A DNA stretch of 64,000 nucleotides from Perognathus longimembris pacificus (GCF_023159225.1 NC_063176.1:36140786-36204785), one strand, 5' to 3'; counted from the stretch's first letter, positions 44,300 through 55,640 are shown. Translations and numbers: made by a program. The notes: generated from the sequence alone by a model not told the origin.

Positions 44300-45367
44300 A
44301 TCTTAGCACCTATGTACTTATTTGTTAGGCTACTAATCTATAAACATATCACAGATACGGGCATTATTTAGCAACAAGAATGCTAACACAACCAAAGCCC
44401 AATTAAGTTCTTTAAAATTTAGTACCTGGGATATTCAGGTCCATAATACAGAACATTTCTTTCCCACAAATAAGTACCTACAAAAATAAATTCATAATCA
44501 GAAGAATGGTTAAGAATTACAATGGACATTGTTTTTATCTACCTAGAACTCCTTTCCCTTGCTAATCCCATTGGGGTCCATTTGCTGCTAAGAGAGGCCC
44601 AGCCATATGAGGGACATCATATGACCTAGACTGAACTAAGAACAGTAACAGGTCCCTGAAGCTGAAGAAATGGGATAAACATATGACCAAATGTCTGTAC
44701 TGCTTTGTACATGGTTCTCTAAGTAGACATGCCTGTGTTTCCAGGGACCAGGAAGCCAAAATGCACAGGTTGGAAGTATAAAAGGACCTACATAGGGGTA
44801 AGTTTCCACCCTTGCTCCTCATGGCATTTCGATGGTACGATTTCCATTATACTGTCATATGCACCAATAACTTGTCCTCTCATAAGCCATTTCTGATGCT
44901 TATACTCTAAAAAGTTTGAATAGAGGAATAGAGGAGAAATCGATTTCAAAGGGTGCTTTTTAATTCAGGCTAGACAAAAATACAGTATGTTTTCCTATCA
45001 CGTATTGGATACAATGTCTCTTTTCTTTCTCTACCAAGTAAATTATTACCAAGTAAATTTCTCCATCCCAATGTACTACTTAATCCCCTCTTTAATATGC
45101 TCTGTGCAAATCACATCTCTTTTATCTTTTTAAAGATACTCAATTTACCCATTTTCTTTGTTACACTCTAACCAAGTACATGGTGAGGTGAGGAATAAAC
45201 AATGACAGTGAGGAGAGAACACAGAGTGCTAGGGGAACAAACAGGGGAACAAACCTACACCACCACCTGAGGCACAAGTACAGTTAACAAACACCAGGTA
45301 AGAGAGAAATAAAGAAGCATTAGAGACAGACAAACCTACTATACTCAGGCCTGAATATAATGAACTT
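44300..45367. other. Intron 1, no clear element
   Basis: No recent repeat. Part of 44530-44800 (aagagaggcccagccatatg, gaccaggaagccaaaatgc) looks like a very old repeat of unknown family. Confidence 0.4.
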
Positions 45368-45383
45368 AGAATCTTTTTCCCCC

Positions 45384-45478
45384 CCCACACTGTGGCTCAA
45401 GTGGTAGTGCTAGCCTTGAACAAAAAGAAGCCAGGGACAGTGTTCAAGCCCTAGGACTAGTAAGAAATAAAAAAAAGA
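45384..45478 (+). mobile_element. Geo module alone (5'-truncated SINE)
   Basis: Begins inside Geo (cacactgtggctcaag) without any left monomer, has an A-rich tail, and is flanked by agaatcttttt (45368 and 45479). Confidence 0.8.
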
Positions 45479-45490
45479 AGAATCTTTTTT

Positions 45491-45678
45491 CCCCCAGCCC
45501 TGGGGCTTGAACTCACGGCCTGAGCACTGCCCCTGGCTTTTTGCTCAAGGCTAGCACTCCACCTCTTGATCCACAGTGCCACTTCCAGCCTTTTCTGTTT
45601 ATGTGGTGCTAAGGAATCGAACCCAGGGCTTTGTGCATGCTAGGTAACAACTCTACCACTAAGCCACATTCCAAGCCC
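45491..45678 (-). mobile_element. IDL-Geo SINE, older subfamily
   Basis: Minus copy whose T-tail was the target of the Geo-only insertion just to its left. Confidence 0.85.
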
Positions 45679-45689
45679 TGAACTGAGAA

Positions 45690-46420
45690 ACTTAAAGAAA
45701 TCTAATAGGAAATGAATAGGACTAGCACACTGAAGGCAAAGGGAAGGTCAGGAAAATAAAGAAGTAAATTGGACGCCAAAGTATGGGGATCCTAAAAATC
45801 TAAGTAAGCTATTTTTATTGTGAAGGCAATGAAATGGCATTAAAAAAGGAAATAAATAAGCAGATGAGTTACTTGCTCAATTACGTCAGAGAAACTGAAA
45901 GGCAAGACTGAAAGCAGGAGTGTTGGTAGTTGGGAGGCTACTGCAGCAAAGTAGGTGAGAGAGGAAGCTGATCCTGAAGTGGAATGGAAACAGTGGGAAT
46001 CTGGAAACACATCCAAGAGAGTATGAGACAACGCAGTGGGATTTAGTGATCTATCAGAATGTAGAAGGAAAAGGTGACTATAAGGAATAGCTCATGTTTC
46101 TGCCAAATTATTATTAGCAGTGTGTATCTGTCACTGAATTCATATCACACAGGTACTACCTAATTTACTTTCCCTAGACACGAGATTTAAAAGAGAGACA
46201 GAGACAGAGAGAGCTTGTTTTACTTTTTGAATTTGGGGACGGGAAGGTTGACAATGTCTATGGCTGATGATACACTGTTTGAGGTATCTGAAAGAACATT
46301 CTAAAGCGCACGTCATGAGATATGTGAGTCCAGTTACCAGAAAAGAGCTTTGGGTTGAAGACTACAGAATTATCAGCATATACACAGCAACAGCAGGAAA
46401 TATCTTTCAAAGTGTCTGTT
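45690..46420. mobile_element. L2-like ancient LINE remnant, opposite orientation
   Basis: gttgggaggctactgcagca, gtgggatttagtgatctatc and acagaattatcagcatatac are reverse-strand counterparts of the old LINE family seen at 34770 and 39690. Confidence 0.5.
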
Positions 46421-46527
46421 ATTCATGCCAAAATGTATTTATTCTCCACATTCCTGAAGAGTGTAGAAAATAGTGCTAGGCAAAATAAAAAGTAAGTAAG
46501 ATTCAGTACCAGCCTTCAAGAAGCTCC

Positions 46528-46762
46528 TACTTAGCACGGCTATATCTATAATACTAGCTACTCCAAAGGCTGAGATCTGAAGATTGGGGTTCAAAGCAAG
46601 CCAAGGCAGACAAATCCTCAAGACTGTTATCTATAAGTAATTAGCAAAAAGTGGGAAGTGGATGGATGGCTCAAAGAGTAGAATACCAGCCCTGAATGAA
46701 AAGGTCCAGCAAAAGAGCAAAGCCCTGAATTCAAGCCCCAACACCATCACCAAAAAATAAAG
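46528..46762 (+). mobile_element. B1-Geo SINE, diverged
   Basis: gctactccaaaggctgagat and ggatggctcaaagagtagaa mark the left and Geo parts. Confidence 0.75.
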
Positions 46763-46920
46763 TGTCTACTTAATGGAAGTAGCTCAACAAAGTATTAGGA
46801 GTATAAGGAAGTGTAATAAAAAAATAATAATAATTAGTGATAAAATGATTTAATAGTAATTTATAGAACTGAGATGGCTTCACATCTTATATAAACACTT
46901 ATAAAGAGTTAAAGGCTCAG

Positions 46921-47127
46921 GGCTGGGAATATGGCCTAGTGGCAAGAGTGCTTGCCTCGTATACATGAAGCCCTGGGTTCAATTCCCAAGTACCACATAT
47001 ATAGAAAATGGCCAGAAGTGGCGCTGTGGCTCAAGTGGCAGAGTGCTAGCCTTGAGCAAAGAGAAGCCAGGAACAGTCTCAGGCCCTGAGTCCAAGGCCC
47101 AGGACTGGCAAAAAAAAAAAAAAAAAA
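46921..47127 (+). mobile_element. IDL-Geo SINE
   Basis: 18-base target-site duplication aaagagttaaaggctcag at 46903-46920 and 47128-47145, overlapping the start of a B1 element. Confidence 0.95.
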
Positions 47128-47137
47128 AAAGAGTTAA

Positions 47138-47345
47138 AGGCTCAGCAACTGCAGTTCATACCTGTAATCCTAGCTACTCAGGAAGCAGAAATTGAATCGT
47201 GGTTCCAGGATAGCATTAGCAAAAAAGTTCCAGACATCTTTACAATTGGATGGCATAAGCCTGTTGTCCCAACTACAGTGTGAAGTGAAAATAGGAAGAG
47301 TGGTCCACACTGCTAGGATAAAAAAGGAGACTCTACCTCAAAAAT
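47138..47345 (+). mobile_element. Two B1-type fragments
   Basis: ttcatacctgtaatcctagc (47138-47215) and gtggtccacactgctaggat with an A-rich end (47250-47345). Confidence 0.55.
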
Positions 47346-47550
47346 AATCAGAGCAAAAAGGACTAGGAATAGCTCAGAGTTAGGATTACCAGCTTTTGCC
47401 AACATGATTGAAACCCTGATCTAGAATCAGAATATGGTATGGATATATTAGAGAAGTACTATAATTTTGCTAGGAACAGTGACAGAAAGTAAAATGGTAG
47501 ATTCACTCAGTAGATGGTAGATAATTGTTCATTTATTTATTTGGTTGGTT

Positions 47551-47780
47551 GTTTTCACAGTCGTGGGGCTTGAACTCTTGGCCTGGGTGCTGTCCCTCAG
47601 CTCTTCAGCTCAAGGCTAGCACCCTACCATTTGAGCCACAGCTCCACTTCCAGCTTTCTGGTGGTTAATTGGAAAGAAGTCTTTTGGACTTTCCTGCCCT
47701 GGCTGGCTTTGAACCACAATCCTCAGATCTGAGCCTCCTTAGTAGATAGATTACATGTATGAGCCACCAGCACCTGGTAA
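47551..47780 (-). mobile_element. B1-Geo composite SINE
   Basis: Full minus copy, gtcgtggggcttgaactctt to gagccaccagcacctgg. Confidence 0.85.
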
Positions 47781-47888
47781 AATGGATTTCTGAAAAATGT
47801 ACATTTTGCTATATACAAAGATTTAGTTTGAGGATTTTTAAAAATAAGGTATTAAAAGAAAGATTTTGGATTATAAATATTTTAGGTT

Positions 47889-48130
47889 TGGGCTAGGCGC
47901 TGGTGGCTCACATCTATAATCCTAGCTATTCAGGAGACTGAGAATTCTAAGATAGCCAGATCAGAAAGGCCCATGAGACTCTTACCTCCAATTAACCAGC
48001 CAATAGGTGAAAGCAGAGGTATGGCTCAGGTGGTAAAGCACTGGCCCTGAGCAAAAAAGCTAAGCAAAAGTGAAGGTACTAGTTTAAGCCCCAGTACCAG
48101 AAAAGGAAAAAAAAAAAAAAAAAAAAAAAG
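47889..48130 (+). mobile_element. B1-Geo composite SINE
   Basis: Plus copy with a deletion after gagactgaga and a 27-base A-tail. Confidence 0.85.
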
Positions 48131-48149
48131 ATACTTAGGTTTGACCTAA

Positions 48150-48320
48150 TTCTGGCTCTTCTACCTTTGTTGGATGACTTTCAATAACCTTTTCACACTC
48201 CTGAGTCTCTATCATCTGTAAGACAATACTGAAAATAATGCAAAATGTAAAGCCAAGTAATTAATACAATGACATATTTAAAGTGCTTAAAACAGTGCCT
48301 GGAATATAGATAACAGATGA
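48150..48320 (+). mobile_element. MIR SINE, sense
   Basis: cctgagtctctatcatctgt, taaagtgcttaaaacagtgc and ctggaatatagata are the MIR 3' core. Confidence 0.7.
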
Positions 48321-48379
48321 GATGGATAGATGGATGTATATATAACTAGGCTATTTTCTTCACCAATAAAGATGAAGTT

Positions 48380-48564
48380 TGGACTTGTAAAACCATTTGG
48401 TGTAAACCAACTGAACAATTCATGAGGGGAGAGGGAAAGGGGGAGGGGGAGGGGGGAATGAGGGAGGAGGTAACAAACAGTACAAGAAATGTACCCAAGG
48501 CCTAACATATGAAACTGTAACCTCTCTGTACATCACTTTGACAATAAATAAGAAAAAAAAAAAA
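48380..48564 (+). mobile_element. 5'-truncated L1 3' end with poly-A
   Basis: A G-rich run, then aaactgtaacctctctgtac, AATAAA and an A-tail, flanked by gatgaagtttgg-like duplications. Typical of a truncated LINE-1 insertion. Confidence 0.7.
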
Positions 48565-48576
48565 GAATGAAGTTTG

Positions 48577-48779
48577 GGGCTGGGAATATGGCCTAGTGGC
48601 AAGAGTGCTTGCCTCGTATACATGAAGCCCTGGGTTCGATTCCTCAGCACCACATATATACAAAAAGGCCAGAAGTGGCGCTGTGGCTCAAGTGGCAGAG
48701 TGCTAGCCTTGAGCAAAAAGAAGCCAGGGACAGTGCTTAGGCCCTGAGTTCAAGCCCCAGGACTGGCAAAAAAAAAAAA
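48577..48779 (+). mobile_element. IDL-Geo SINE
   Basis: Inserted in the 3' target duplication of the L1 fragment; flanks gaatgaagtttgg and gatgaaggttgg. Confidence 0.9.
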
Positions 48780-49062
48780 AAGATGAAGGTTGGCTTACTA
48801 TAGCCTAGCATAGGTGTCCAAAAACATTTGCTTTCTTCTTTAATGCCTAACAAACTACTTTTTAAGGCATTTAAGATACTTGATGATATATACATTGCAT
48901 GAAAGAGAAAATTAAGATTCTTCCTGAGCTTATTTTGCATTAAAATTCTGAAAAGCAAAAAAAAAAAGCTATTTTCTAAAACTTGCATTAACTAATTGTT
49001 CCCTTTTCATATCAAAATATACACAATCAAATAATCGTGAAAGGTTGTGGGGGTTTTTTGTA

Positions 49063-49295
49063 TTTTTGTTACTCATGGGGCTTGAACTCTGTGCCTGGGT
49101 GCTGTCCCTGAGCTCTTCAGCTCAACACTAGCTCTCTACCACTTGAGCCATAGTGCTACTTGAAATGTTCTGGTGGTTAACTGGAGGTAAGAGTCTCACA
49201 GACTTTCCTGCCCAGGCTGGCTTTGAACCATGATCCTCGTTTCTCAGCCTCCTAAGTACCTAGCATTACAGGTGTGAGCCACCAGCATCAGGGTG
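49063..49295 (-). mobile_element. B1-Geo composite SINE
   Basis: Minus copy, actcatggggcttgaactct to gtgagccaccagcatcag; the last SINE before the CpG island. Confidence 0.85.
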
Positions 49296-50103
49296 TGAAA
49301 AATTTTTAAATTAAAATATTAGCATTTTAAGTGTACTATATACACACTACTTATCCACCCTTCATTGTGTTCTGTGCCTACTTTCATGCAAGGAAAAACT
49401 AGCCTTTACCATAATTGAAACTATTTTTTCTATGAAATTCAGTGTCCCTGTACCCTCCCTTTGAAGCAATTAAAGTCAACAGGTGCACAAACTGATACCG
49501 GTAAGTAGTTTACTGATTTCCAAGGCGGGAAGGGTGTTTTTCTTTTCTAAAAGCCTCTAAGTGGGTCTTTTTTCATGAACTGTCACATCCCATCAGAGGA
49601 GCAGCCATTTTTGGCCTATTCTCCCCACCACCGAAGCCCCCCCCCCCCCCATCCTGGCATAATACTTAAACAATAAAAGCACTGGCATAAAAACTACACA
49701 TGGATTCCATTTCTGTCCTTCAGGAAGGAACCATATAGAAGAAGAAAAAATAAAGCCACACTATCAAAACACAAAAGCGCATGTTTACATTTCTTAAAAC
49801 ATATAACAATTCTTTTGGGGTAAACTAATGGGTGACGGTGAAAAATTAATTACAAAGGAGCTGGTTGAGGGAAGGCACTGGAAATATTTAAAAAAAAAAA
49901 ACGGGATGACGAAAGGCTGACATTTCAAAGGATAACATATTTTAAAAAAAAAGAAAAGAAAAGAAAAAAAGAAGTAGCAGCGAGGCAGCTGCCAACCAGT
50001 CATTGTTTTCCAGGGGGCCAGGTTCATCTCCGGGGTTTTTTTTCCCTCGGAGCTCAACCAAACCCCACCTCTCCACAGTTAACCAGTCTCCAGGCAAGCC
50101 GCG
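49296..50103. other. SINE-free sequence left of the CpG island
   Basis: No recognised repeat. It contains a C run (about 49639-49651) and an A-rich stretch at 49940-49975. Confidence 0.5.
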
Positions 50104-50150
50104 CTTCCTGATTGGCTCAGAGATGTCGAGTAGAAAAACCAGCCAATCTC
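50104..50150. promoter_or_regulatory. Paired CCAAT boxes (NF-Y-type) at island edge
   Basis: An inverted CCAAT box (gattggctcag) and a direct one (ccagccaatctc) lie about 33 bases apart, a spacing common in NF-Y-controlled promoters. A third inverted box, ctgattggcgac, is at 52164-52176 on the other side of the island. The pair sits about 1 kb inside intron 1, so it could serve an internal or divergent start. The motif match is seen; the function is inferred. Confidence 0.4.
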
Positions 50151-50429
50151 GCCTTCGAGTGAGCACTGTGCTAAGGAGGCATTACAACCACTGCACGGCG
50201 AGAATGTGTACAAACCTGGCCGGGCCAAAAATACCAGCGGATCCTAGTTCTAGGGACGGCGGCGCTGAAAGGCAGACCCTTTAAAAATAATCGTCATAAA
50301 ACAGCCTAGCTTCTGATCTGGCATCGGTGCATTTTCCTTTAGGCTCTCTTAAAAGGGGGCAGGGAGGGAGAAAAAAAAAAACTGTTGAACTAAATAAAAG
50401 AGCATGAGGGATAAGCTGTGTCCCAATAT

Positions 50430-52085
50430 GACTCACGGTGTCGAGGCCACATTTCCAAACCCGGAGCTCAGAGCGAGACTCAAAGTTTCGGCTGGGGGTG
50501 GGGAGCGGCCGGGGGGGGGGGGGGAGAAGGGTGGGGGGCGACCAAAGGCGCACCGACATTAGACCAGAAGGGCGCCCACACACACACCCGCCGGGTCCAA
50601 AATCGGGACGTGGGGCGTTGAGTGGCGGCGCGCTTGGGCAGGAAGAAGTGAGTAAATAAACAGCTCTGCTAGGACTACGTGCTCCAGAGGGTGGCCTCGA
50701 GTTCCAGGGCTCCGCCTGGGAAACGCCAGAACGGCCCGCGGGGCGCAAGGTCAAGTCCCAGCGGGCTCCGATGTCAGGGGAGGGCGAGGAGGAGGGTGTG
50801 TCGGGGCCTGGAGGCTCGAGCGGCACAGGAGGCCGGGCAGCAGCCGCGGCGCCCGCCTTCGCCCAGCCTCGGGCGGCGCGCCAGGACCCGCCTCTCGACG
50901 ACGCCTCACTTCCCTTCGGTTGGGCGGCCGGGCCTGCGCCGCGCCTGCCTCGACGTCCCGGAGCTTCTCGATCGCAGCGCCCACCCCCAACCCCCGCCGC
51001 TGCCACAGGCCCTACGGGGCGGGACAACGCGCCCCGGCTTCGGGCCCCTTTCCCTCCCAGGCCTTCACCCCAGAACCCACCTCCTGCCTCCCAACCCGCC
51101 GCCCTTACCTGCTTCAGGAGCGGGCGGAGGGCGTCGAAGCCGGAGCCGCGTCGTCGAGTGAACGACACTGGTCTGCAGCCCTTTCCCGCCGCCGCCACTG
51201 CGCTCTCCGGCGCGGCGCAGCGCGGGGCTGGCGGGGCCGAGCGGCAGCCGCGGCGGGGGGGAGACGCGCGGCGAGCGCGCCGGGCGGGGAGACACTGCCG
51301 CTCTCCGTCCGGCCGGGGAAGAGCAGCCGCGGAGGAGCCCAGCCGCGAGAGGGCGAGTGGGTGGGCGGCCGGCCGCGTGGGGAGGGGTCTCGCGGAGTCG
51401 GCAATGGCTGCCACGTCGCCAGGTGGATCGCCGCCCCCGCCTCCCACACGCCGCAGGCTCCGCGCCGCGACCTCTGGTTTGTCCCGGGCCTCACCGGGGC
51501 CGCGTCGTCCCGCCCCGTGGGGCCGGCCTGGGCGCCCCAAGCCCGCGGGCGCTCCCACCTCTGCAGCCGCCCCTCGGAGCGCGAGGCCCGGCCTGGCCGG
51601 TTCAGCAGGCCTCGCTTTCCTGCCTTCCTTGAGGGCTCCCCGAAAGCCTGTGTGGTTTTTCCTCCCCCAGGTCCCCAGCCCTCGTGGTCAGGGGGCCTCA
51701 GGGAGGAGCCAGCCCCTTTCAGGGTGTCAGGTTCTCGGGGACCTCCGGGGGGCCCACAGAACCAGGGGCTTGGTGAGCCCTGGCTCTAGCGCGGGAGGCG
51801 GGCCCCAGGGTCCCGCCAGCTGCCGTGGGGCCCTGCGCTGCCCCAGCCCCGGCGGCCGGACACAAAGGGCCCGAGGCCCCCGCCGCAGCTACACCCTCGG
51901 ACGGCGGCTGCTTGGTCCCATCCCGCGCCGCCTGCGAGCCCAGAAACGCGGGCCGGGCGCAGCCCCTCCCCGGCTGGGTGGCGGAGCACCAGCCACGGCC
52001 ACAACCCCTGAGCCATCGCGAGCGCCTTCGCCGGGCCCCCAAGCGGGGCCCCGCACCACCCGCTGAGCTCGCGGCCTCCCCGCTT
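50430..52085. promoter_or_regulatory. N4BP2: CpG-island promoter of N4BP2
   Basis: CpG density jumps sharply here against AT-rich flanks; GC boxes (gggcgg) recur and there is no TATA box near the exon 1 donor. This is the usual housekeeping-type promoter. The island extends about 0.7 kb on both sides of exon 1. Several long open frames on both strands are a by-product of the base composition. A G run at 50508-50540 (thirteen or more G, then further G blocks) on the plus strand could form a quadruplex; it lies in the first 600 nt of intron 1. Confidence 0.85.
51109..51350 (-). other. N4BP2: N4BP2 exon 1, non-coding 5' UTR (5' end estimated)
   Basis: On the minus strand a strong donor, CAG then GTAAGGG, ends an exon at 51109 inside the CpG island. 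Sequence upstream of it (to about 51350) is very GC-rich and I saw no ATG in it, as expected for a 5' UTR exon. Intron 1 then runs 16.8 kb to the exon with the start codon. The 5' boundary is a guess from usual UTR length; further non-coding exons in intron 1 are possible. Confidence 0.6.
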
Positions 52086-53431
52086 TTATTTATTTATTTT
52101 TCCTGTGTTAGGACCTGACCCAGCTGTGAGCTTTCGGGGTACGAATTGTTCGCCCCAGGCATTCTGATTGGCGACGCTGGTGGGAGAGACTGTTTTTAAT
52201 CTTCCTCTCTCTGCAATTACTTGGAATTCCTCCCGGACAAAGCACTCCTTGGCATTCCCAGAGTCAGTTTGTTTACTGTATTTTGTGGTTATGGCGATTG
52301 CTTTAAACCGAATGTGAATCGGGGGAAAGTGCATGTTTGTCTTGTTTTTCTTTATTTAGGTCCGGTTGGTGACCCTTCTAGTGGTTTTCCTAGAAACTAG
52401 TGATATTTAAGCAGAGATCTCACAGTGGCGAATTTTCTAATGAAAGCACCCACGGGGAAAAATTAAAAGTCAAATTTTCCCTTTAAAAAAAAAATCTTTG
52501 TAGAGACACCTTGAGTTTCAATGGTATGAATTTACTATACAAACCTTTCTAAATGATCTTATTAAATATCAAAAACAAAGAAAGTGTAATAACCCAGAAT
52601 CTTAAGATATAAATAGTTGTTGCTGAGAACCTAACATTAACTCTGCCTCCAAACACCCATTAAAGAGACTAATAACTGTAATATATGCCACTTTTGAAAT
52701 GAAAGAACCCTAGTAATTATAAACTTCAAACAAGGCCAGCAAATTAATATTAATTTTGTTCATAAGAAATACATTCAACCTTGCATTTAAATTCTTAATT
52801 TTCCTTTAGCATCTGTTAAGTCTGAATATGTGTAAGTCTCATCAGTTAGAAATTGTATACTTAACATTGAAGAAAACGTTTCAAAGCACAAAGCTGAATG
52901 TTTTGAAATTTTTGCTATGTCAATAAAAACATCAATACTATCAAGTTTTCTTAGAAACTCAAATGAAGAACAAAGCAGTCTTTACTCCACATTGACATTG
53001 CAGGAATTCTTTATGAATAAAGAGTTCCTCCTTCCTTATTGGTTCAATTCTAAGCCAATAGGAAAAGTACAACACATCTTTGAAAGGGTGTGGCAGCATG
53101 AGGTTAATGCATGGAATCAAATGTGTTGTTTAGCGTGCTCTTTCTCATTCAAGATCATGTGTCATGTAATTTCAGAGAAATGTATCTTTGAATCACTGTG
53201 ATGTGAGTGGTACTCCTGCTCACACTCTGCCCTCTCTGTGTAATCTTCTATTTAGTAATGTTACAATGTGTTATAAAATGATGTGACAATATTCCCTAAA
53301 ATACTAGGTGCTTATGAAAAATGGCACAATGACTACTACTTATTACTTTAAATATGATGAGCCTGGTGTTTTAGTTGAAAGAGCAAACTTTAAATGAAGG
53401 TTTTATTTGGGGAAGTGTCTTTAGTTTAGTT
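52086..53431. other. SINE-free 5' flank of N4BP2
   Basis: 1.3 kb upstream of the island without repeats, AT-rich after 52400. The SINE-free state on both sides of the island is usual for a constrained promoter. An open frame at 52917-53201 has no known motif. Confidence 0.5.
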
Positions 53432-53885
53432 TTGTTTTTTTTCTTTGTCAGTCATGGGACTTGAACTCTGGGCCTGGGTGCTGTTTAGCTCAAGGCTAGC
53501 TCTCTGCCACTCTGAGGCAAAGCACCACTTCCCACTGAGTGGTTAATTGGAGATGCTCTCACTTTTCTGCCTGGGTCTGCCTTTGAACTGTGATTCTCAA
53601 ATCTCAGCCTCCTAAGTAGCTAGGATTACAGGCATAAGCCACTAGCACCTGGCTTGTCTTCAGTTTTTTTAAGTACAATTGCCAAGACATAAATAGACAT
53701 TTTCCACCCCAGGGCCTATTGCTCTTGCTTGACTTTTTTGTTCAAGGCTGGTACTATACCACTTGTGCCACACCTCCACTTCCATAAACGTTTTATATTT
53801 GTCTACAGCTAGCTACCTTTAGTCTACTTAATAGTTAACTTCTAGGCAGGTACCCTACCACTCAAAATACATCTCTATCCCTTAG
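53432..53885 (-). mobile_element. B1-Geo SINE plus Geo and ID fragments
   Basis: B1-Geo at 53432-53655 (Geo part shortened), then a Geo-only fragment at 53706-53790 and an ID piece at about 53835-53885, all minus. Confidence 0.75.
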
Positions 53886-54309
53886 CAGCTAAGTACTAAA
53901 CATGCTTGTTTATGTCTACAACATAAATAACATCCTTTCTACCAGTAGCAACCTGTGCCACCCATATATGTGTAATTATATATGGATATACAACCCTTAC
54001 TAGATCATCACTTTCTTGAAGATAGGGTCCCCCCCCCCAGCATTGTATTCCTCACTGTCAAGCTCAGAGCCTTGTACAAAATAAATAATCCAAAGATGTT
54101 TGTATAATGAAAGGACTAGTGAGCATTACTCCATGACTCAACACATGGCAATTCACAAGAAAAGATGTCTCTGGATTTTTTTTCTTCCTTTATATAAAAG
54201 CTGATAAATCGTTATCATTCCCAGTTAAAATAAGAATTGTTTTTTAGAACTTCACTAAAAGAAAATAGGACCAGCATATGCTGGAACTCCTATGCTTTTT
54301 CTTTTGTCT

Positions 54310-54372
54310 AATGAGGGGTGTGGGTCGGTAGTGCAACACCTGCCTACCATGTGAGAGATCCCAGAATTACAA
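54310..54372 (+). mobile_element. ID-like fragment
   Basis: tgtgggtcggtagtgcaaca and ctgcctaccatgtgagagat follow the ID monomer. Confidence 0.5.
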
Positions 54373-54394
54373 AGCAACAATTAAATCTAGTGGA

Positions 54395-54658
54395 AACTAG
54401 ATAGTAGATAACTTTGCTCATGCCTGAAATCCTAGCTATTCTGGAGGCTGAGATCTGAGGCTGAGAGTTGGAAGCCTGCAGGGGAAGGAAAGCCTGTGAA
54501 CCTTTTTTTTTTTTTTTTTGTCTGTGAGACTCTTATCTCTTAATTAACCGCAACAAGCCAGAAGTGGACCTGTGGCTCATGGTATAGCACCAGCCTTGAG
54601 CAAAAGAAGCTCAGAGACAGAACTCAAGCCCTGAGTTCAAGCCTCAGGACTAGCACCA
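54395..54658 (+). mobile_element. B1-Geo SINE with internal T run
   Basis: About 16 T have been inserted in the linker, followed by a second tctgtgagactcttat; this may be the scar of another insertion. Confidence 0.75.
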
Positions 54659-54699
54659 AAAATAAAAATAAAGTCCATAGGCTTCAGTGAAGTTAACTT

Positions 54700-54941
54700 C
54701 CCCATCCCTACTCCCCAGTCCTGGGGGCTTGAACTCAGCCTGAGCACTGTATCTAAGCTTTTTGCTCAAGGCTAGCACTCTACCACTAGAGACACAGAGC
54801 CACTTTCAGCTTTTTCTGAGTAATTTATTGGAGATAAAAGTCTCATAGACTTTTCTGCGCAGACTAGCTTTGAACCACAATCCTCAGATCTCAGCTTCCT
54901 GAGTCACTAGGATTATAGGGGTGAGCCATCAGCAACCAGCT
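54700..54941 (-). mobile_element. B1-Geo composite SINE
   Basis: Target-site duplication tgaagttaactt on both sides (54687 and 54942). Confidence 0.9.
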
Positions 54942-54973
54942 TGAAGTTAACTTTATATAGGATTGCTTTACTA

Positions 54974-55098
54974 ATCTGAGCACTGGGGGAAGCAGGAAGT
55001 CGAGCTGTGGTTCAAGTAGTAGAATGATTTAGCCTTGAGCCAAAAAGCTCAGAGACTGAGCCCAGGCCCAGAATTCCAGCCCCAGGACCCACAAAAAA
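54974..55098 (+). mobile_element. Geo module insertion lacking a full left monomer
   Basis: A perfect 13-base target-site duplication, gattgctttacta (54961-54973, 55099-55111), encloses 125 bases: a short atctgagcactggg stub, then Geo and an A-tail. Confidence 0.9.
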
Positions 55099-55202
55099 GA
55101 TTGCTTTACTACCTTCAACAAATACACAAACCTGTGGCCTTATGAAGATTATTTAATTAAACTGTCATCATCTAAGTTTTCTCCTTTCCCGTGCAATATG
55201 TA

Positions 55203-55437
55203 GCCAGGTGCTGGTAGCTAACTCCTGAACCCTAGCTACAGTGGAAGCTGAGATCCCGAGAATCATGGTTCAAAGCCAGCCCAGGCCAGAAAGTCTGTGA
55301 GAATGTTATTTCCAATTAACCACCAAAATACCAAAAGTAGCACTGTGGCTCAAAGTGCTAGAGCCCTACCCTTGACTGAAAAAGTTCAGGGACAGGACCC
55401 AGGCTCTGGGTTCAAGCCACACAACAACAACAAAAAA
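55203..55437 (+). mobile_element. B1-Geo composite SINE
   Basis: gccaggtgctggtagctaac to gttcaagccacac, tail acaacaacaaca. Confidence 0.8.
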
Positions 55438-55544
55438 AGCAGTATCTACTTACTGATTAACATAATACATGTTAAGGCAAGAGCCTAATAGTTATTATTA
55501 CTTACTTATTTGTAGATTTGGTTGTGAAGAAAAAGTAATTCTCA

Positions 55545-55640
55545 GCTGAGCATGGCAGCTCACACCTAGAGCACTAGCCTTGAGCAAAAACTCAGGGACA
55601 ATGCTCAGGCTGAGTTCAAGTCCCTAGGACTGGGAGAAAA
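55545..55640 (+). mobile_element. B1-Geo SINE with large internal deletion
   Basis: ctgagcatggcagctcacac joins directly to agcactagccttgagc, losing the middle of the element. The retroviral LTR begins 10 bases later. Confidence 0.75.

Larger units (their letters stand above)
859..51350 (-). other. N4BP2: N4BP2 gene body (5' end to exon 13; 3' end outside window)
   Basis: N4BP2 (also called B3BP) is a large, mainly cytoplasmic protein that binds NEDD4, BCL3 and ubiquitin. It has 5'-polynucleotide kinase activity and a C-terminal Smr nuclease domain, and is related to the Cue2/NONU-1 nucleases of no-go mRNA decay. I recognised it from the CUE motif, the P-loop GLPGSGKS and long stretches matching the human protein from memory. 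Twelve coding exons were placed by hand. All splice sites are GT-AG, and coding lengths 229, 1150, 125, 89, 77, 156, 2360, 86, 46, 191, 119 and 139 nt sum to 4767 nt (1589 codons), in frame throughout. The human protein is about 1770 residues, so the last ~180 residues including Smr lie left of base 1. The transcription start (about 51250-51400) is estimated, not seen. Confidence 0.93.

Noticed and set aside
50281..52066. Long open frames on both strands of the CpG island (up to about 430 codons)
   Set aside because: Arg/Pro/Gly/Ala-rich translations of GC-rich DNA with few stop codons; they cross the exon 1 donor and match no known family.
52917..53201. 94-codon plus-strand frame in the 5' flank
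   Set aside because: No motif, no splice or promoter context, and within chance length for AT-rich DNA.
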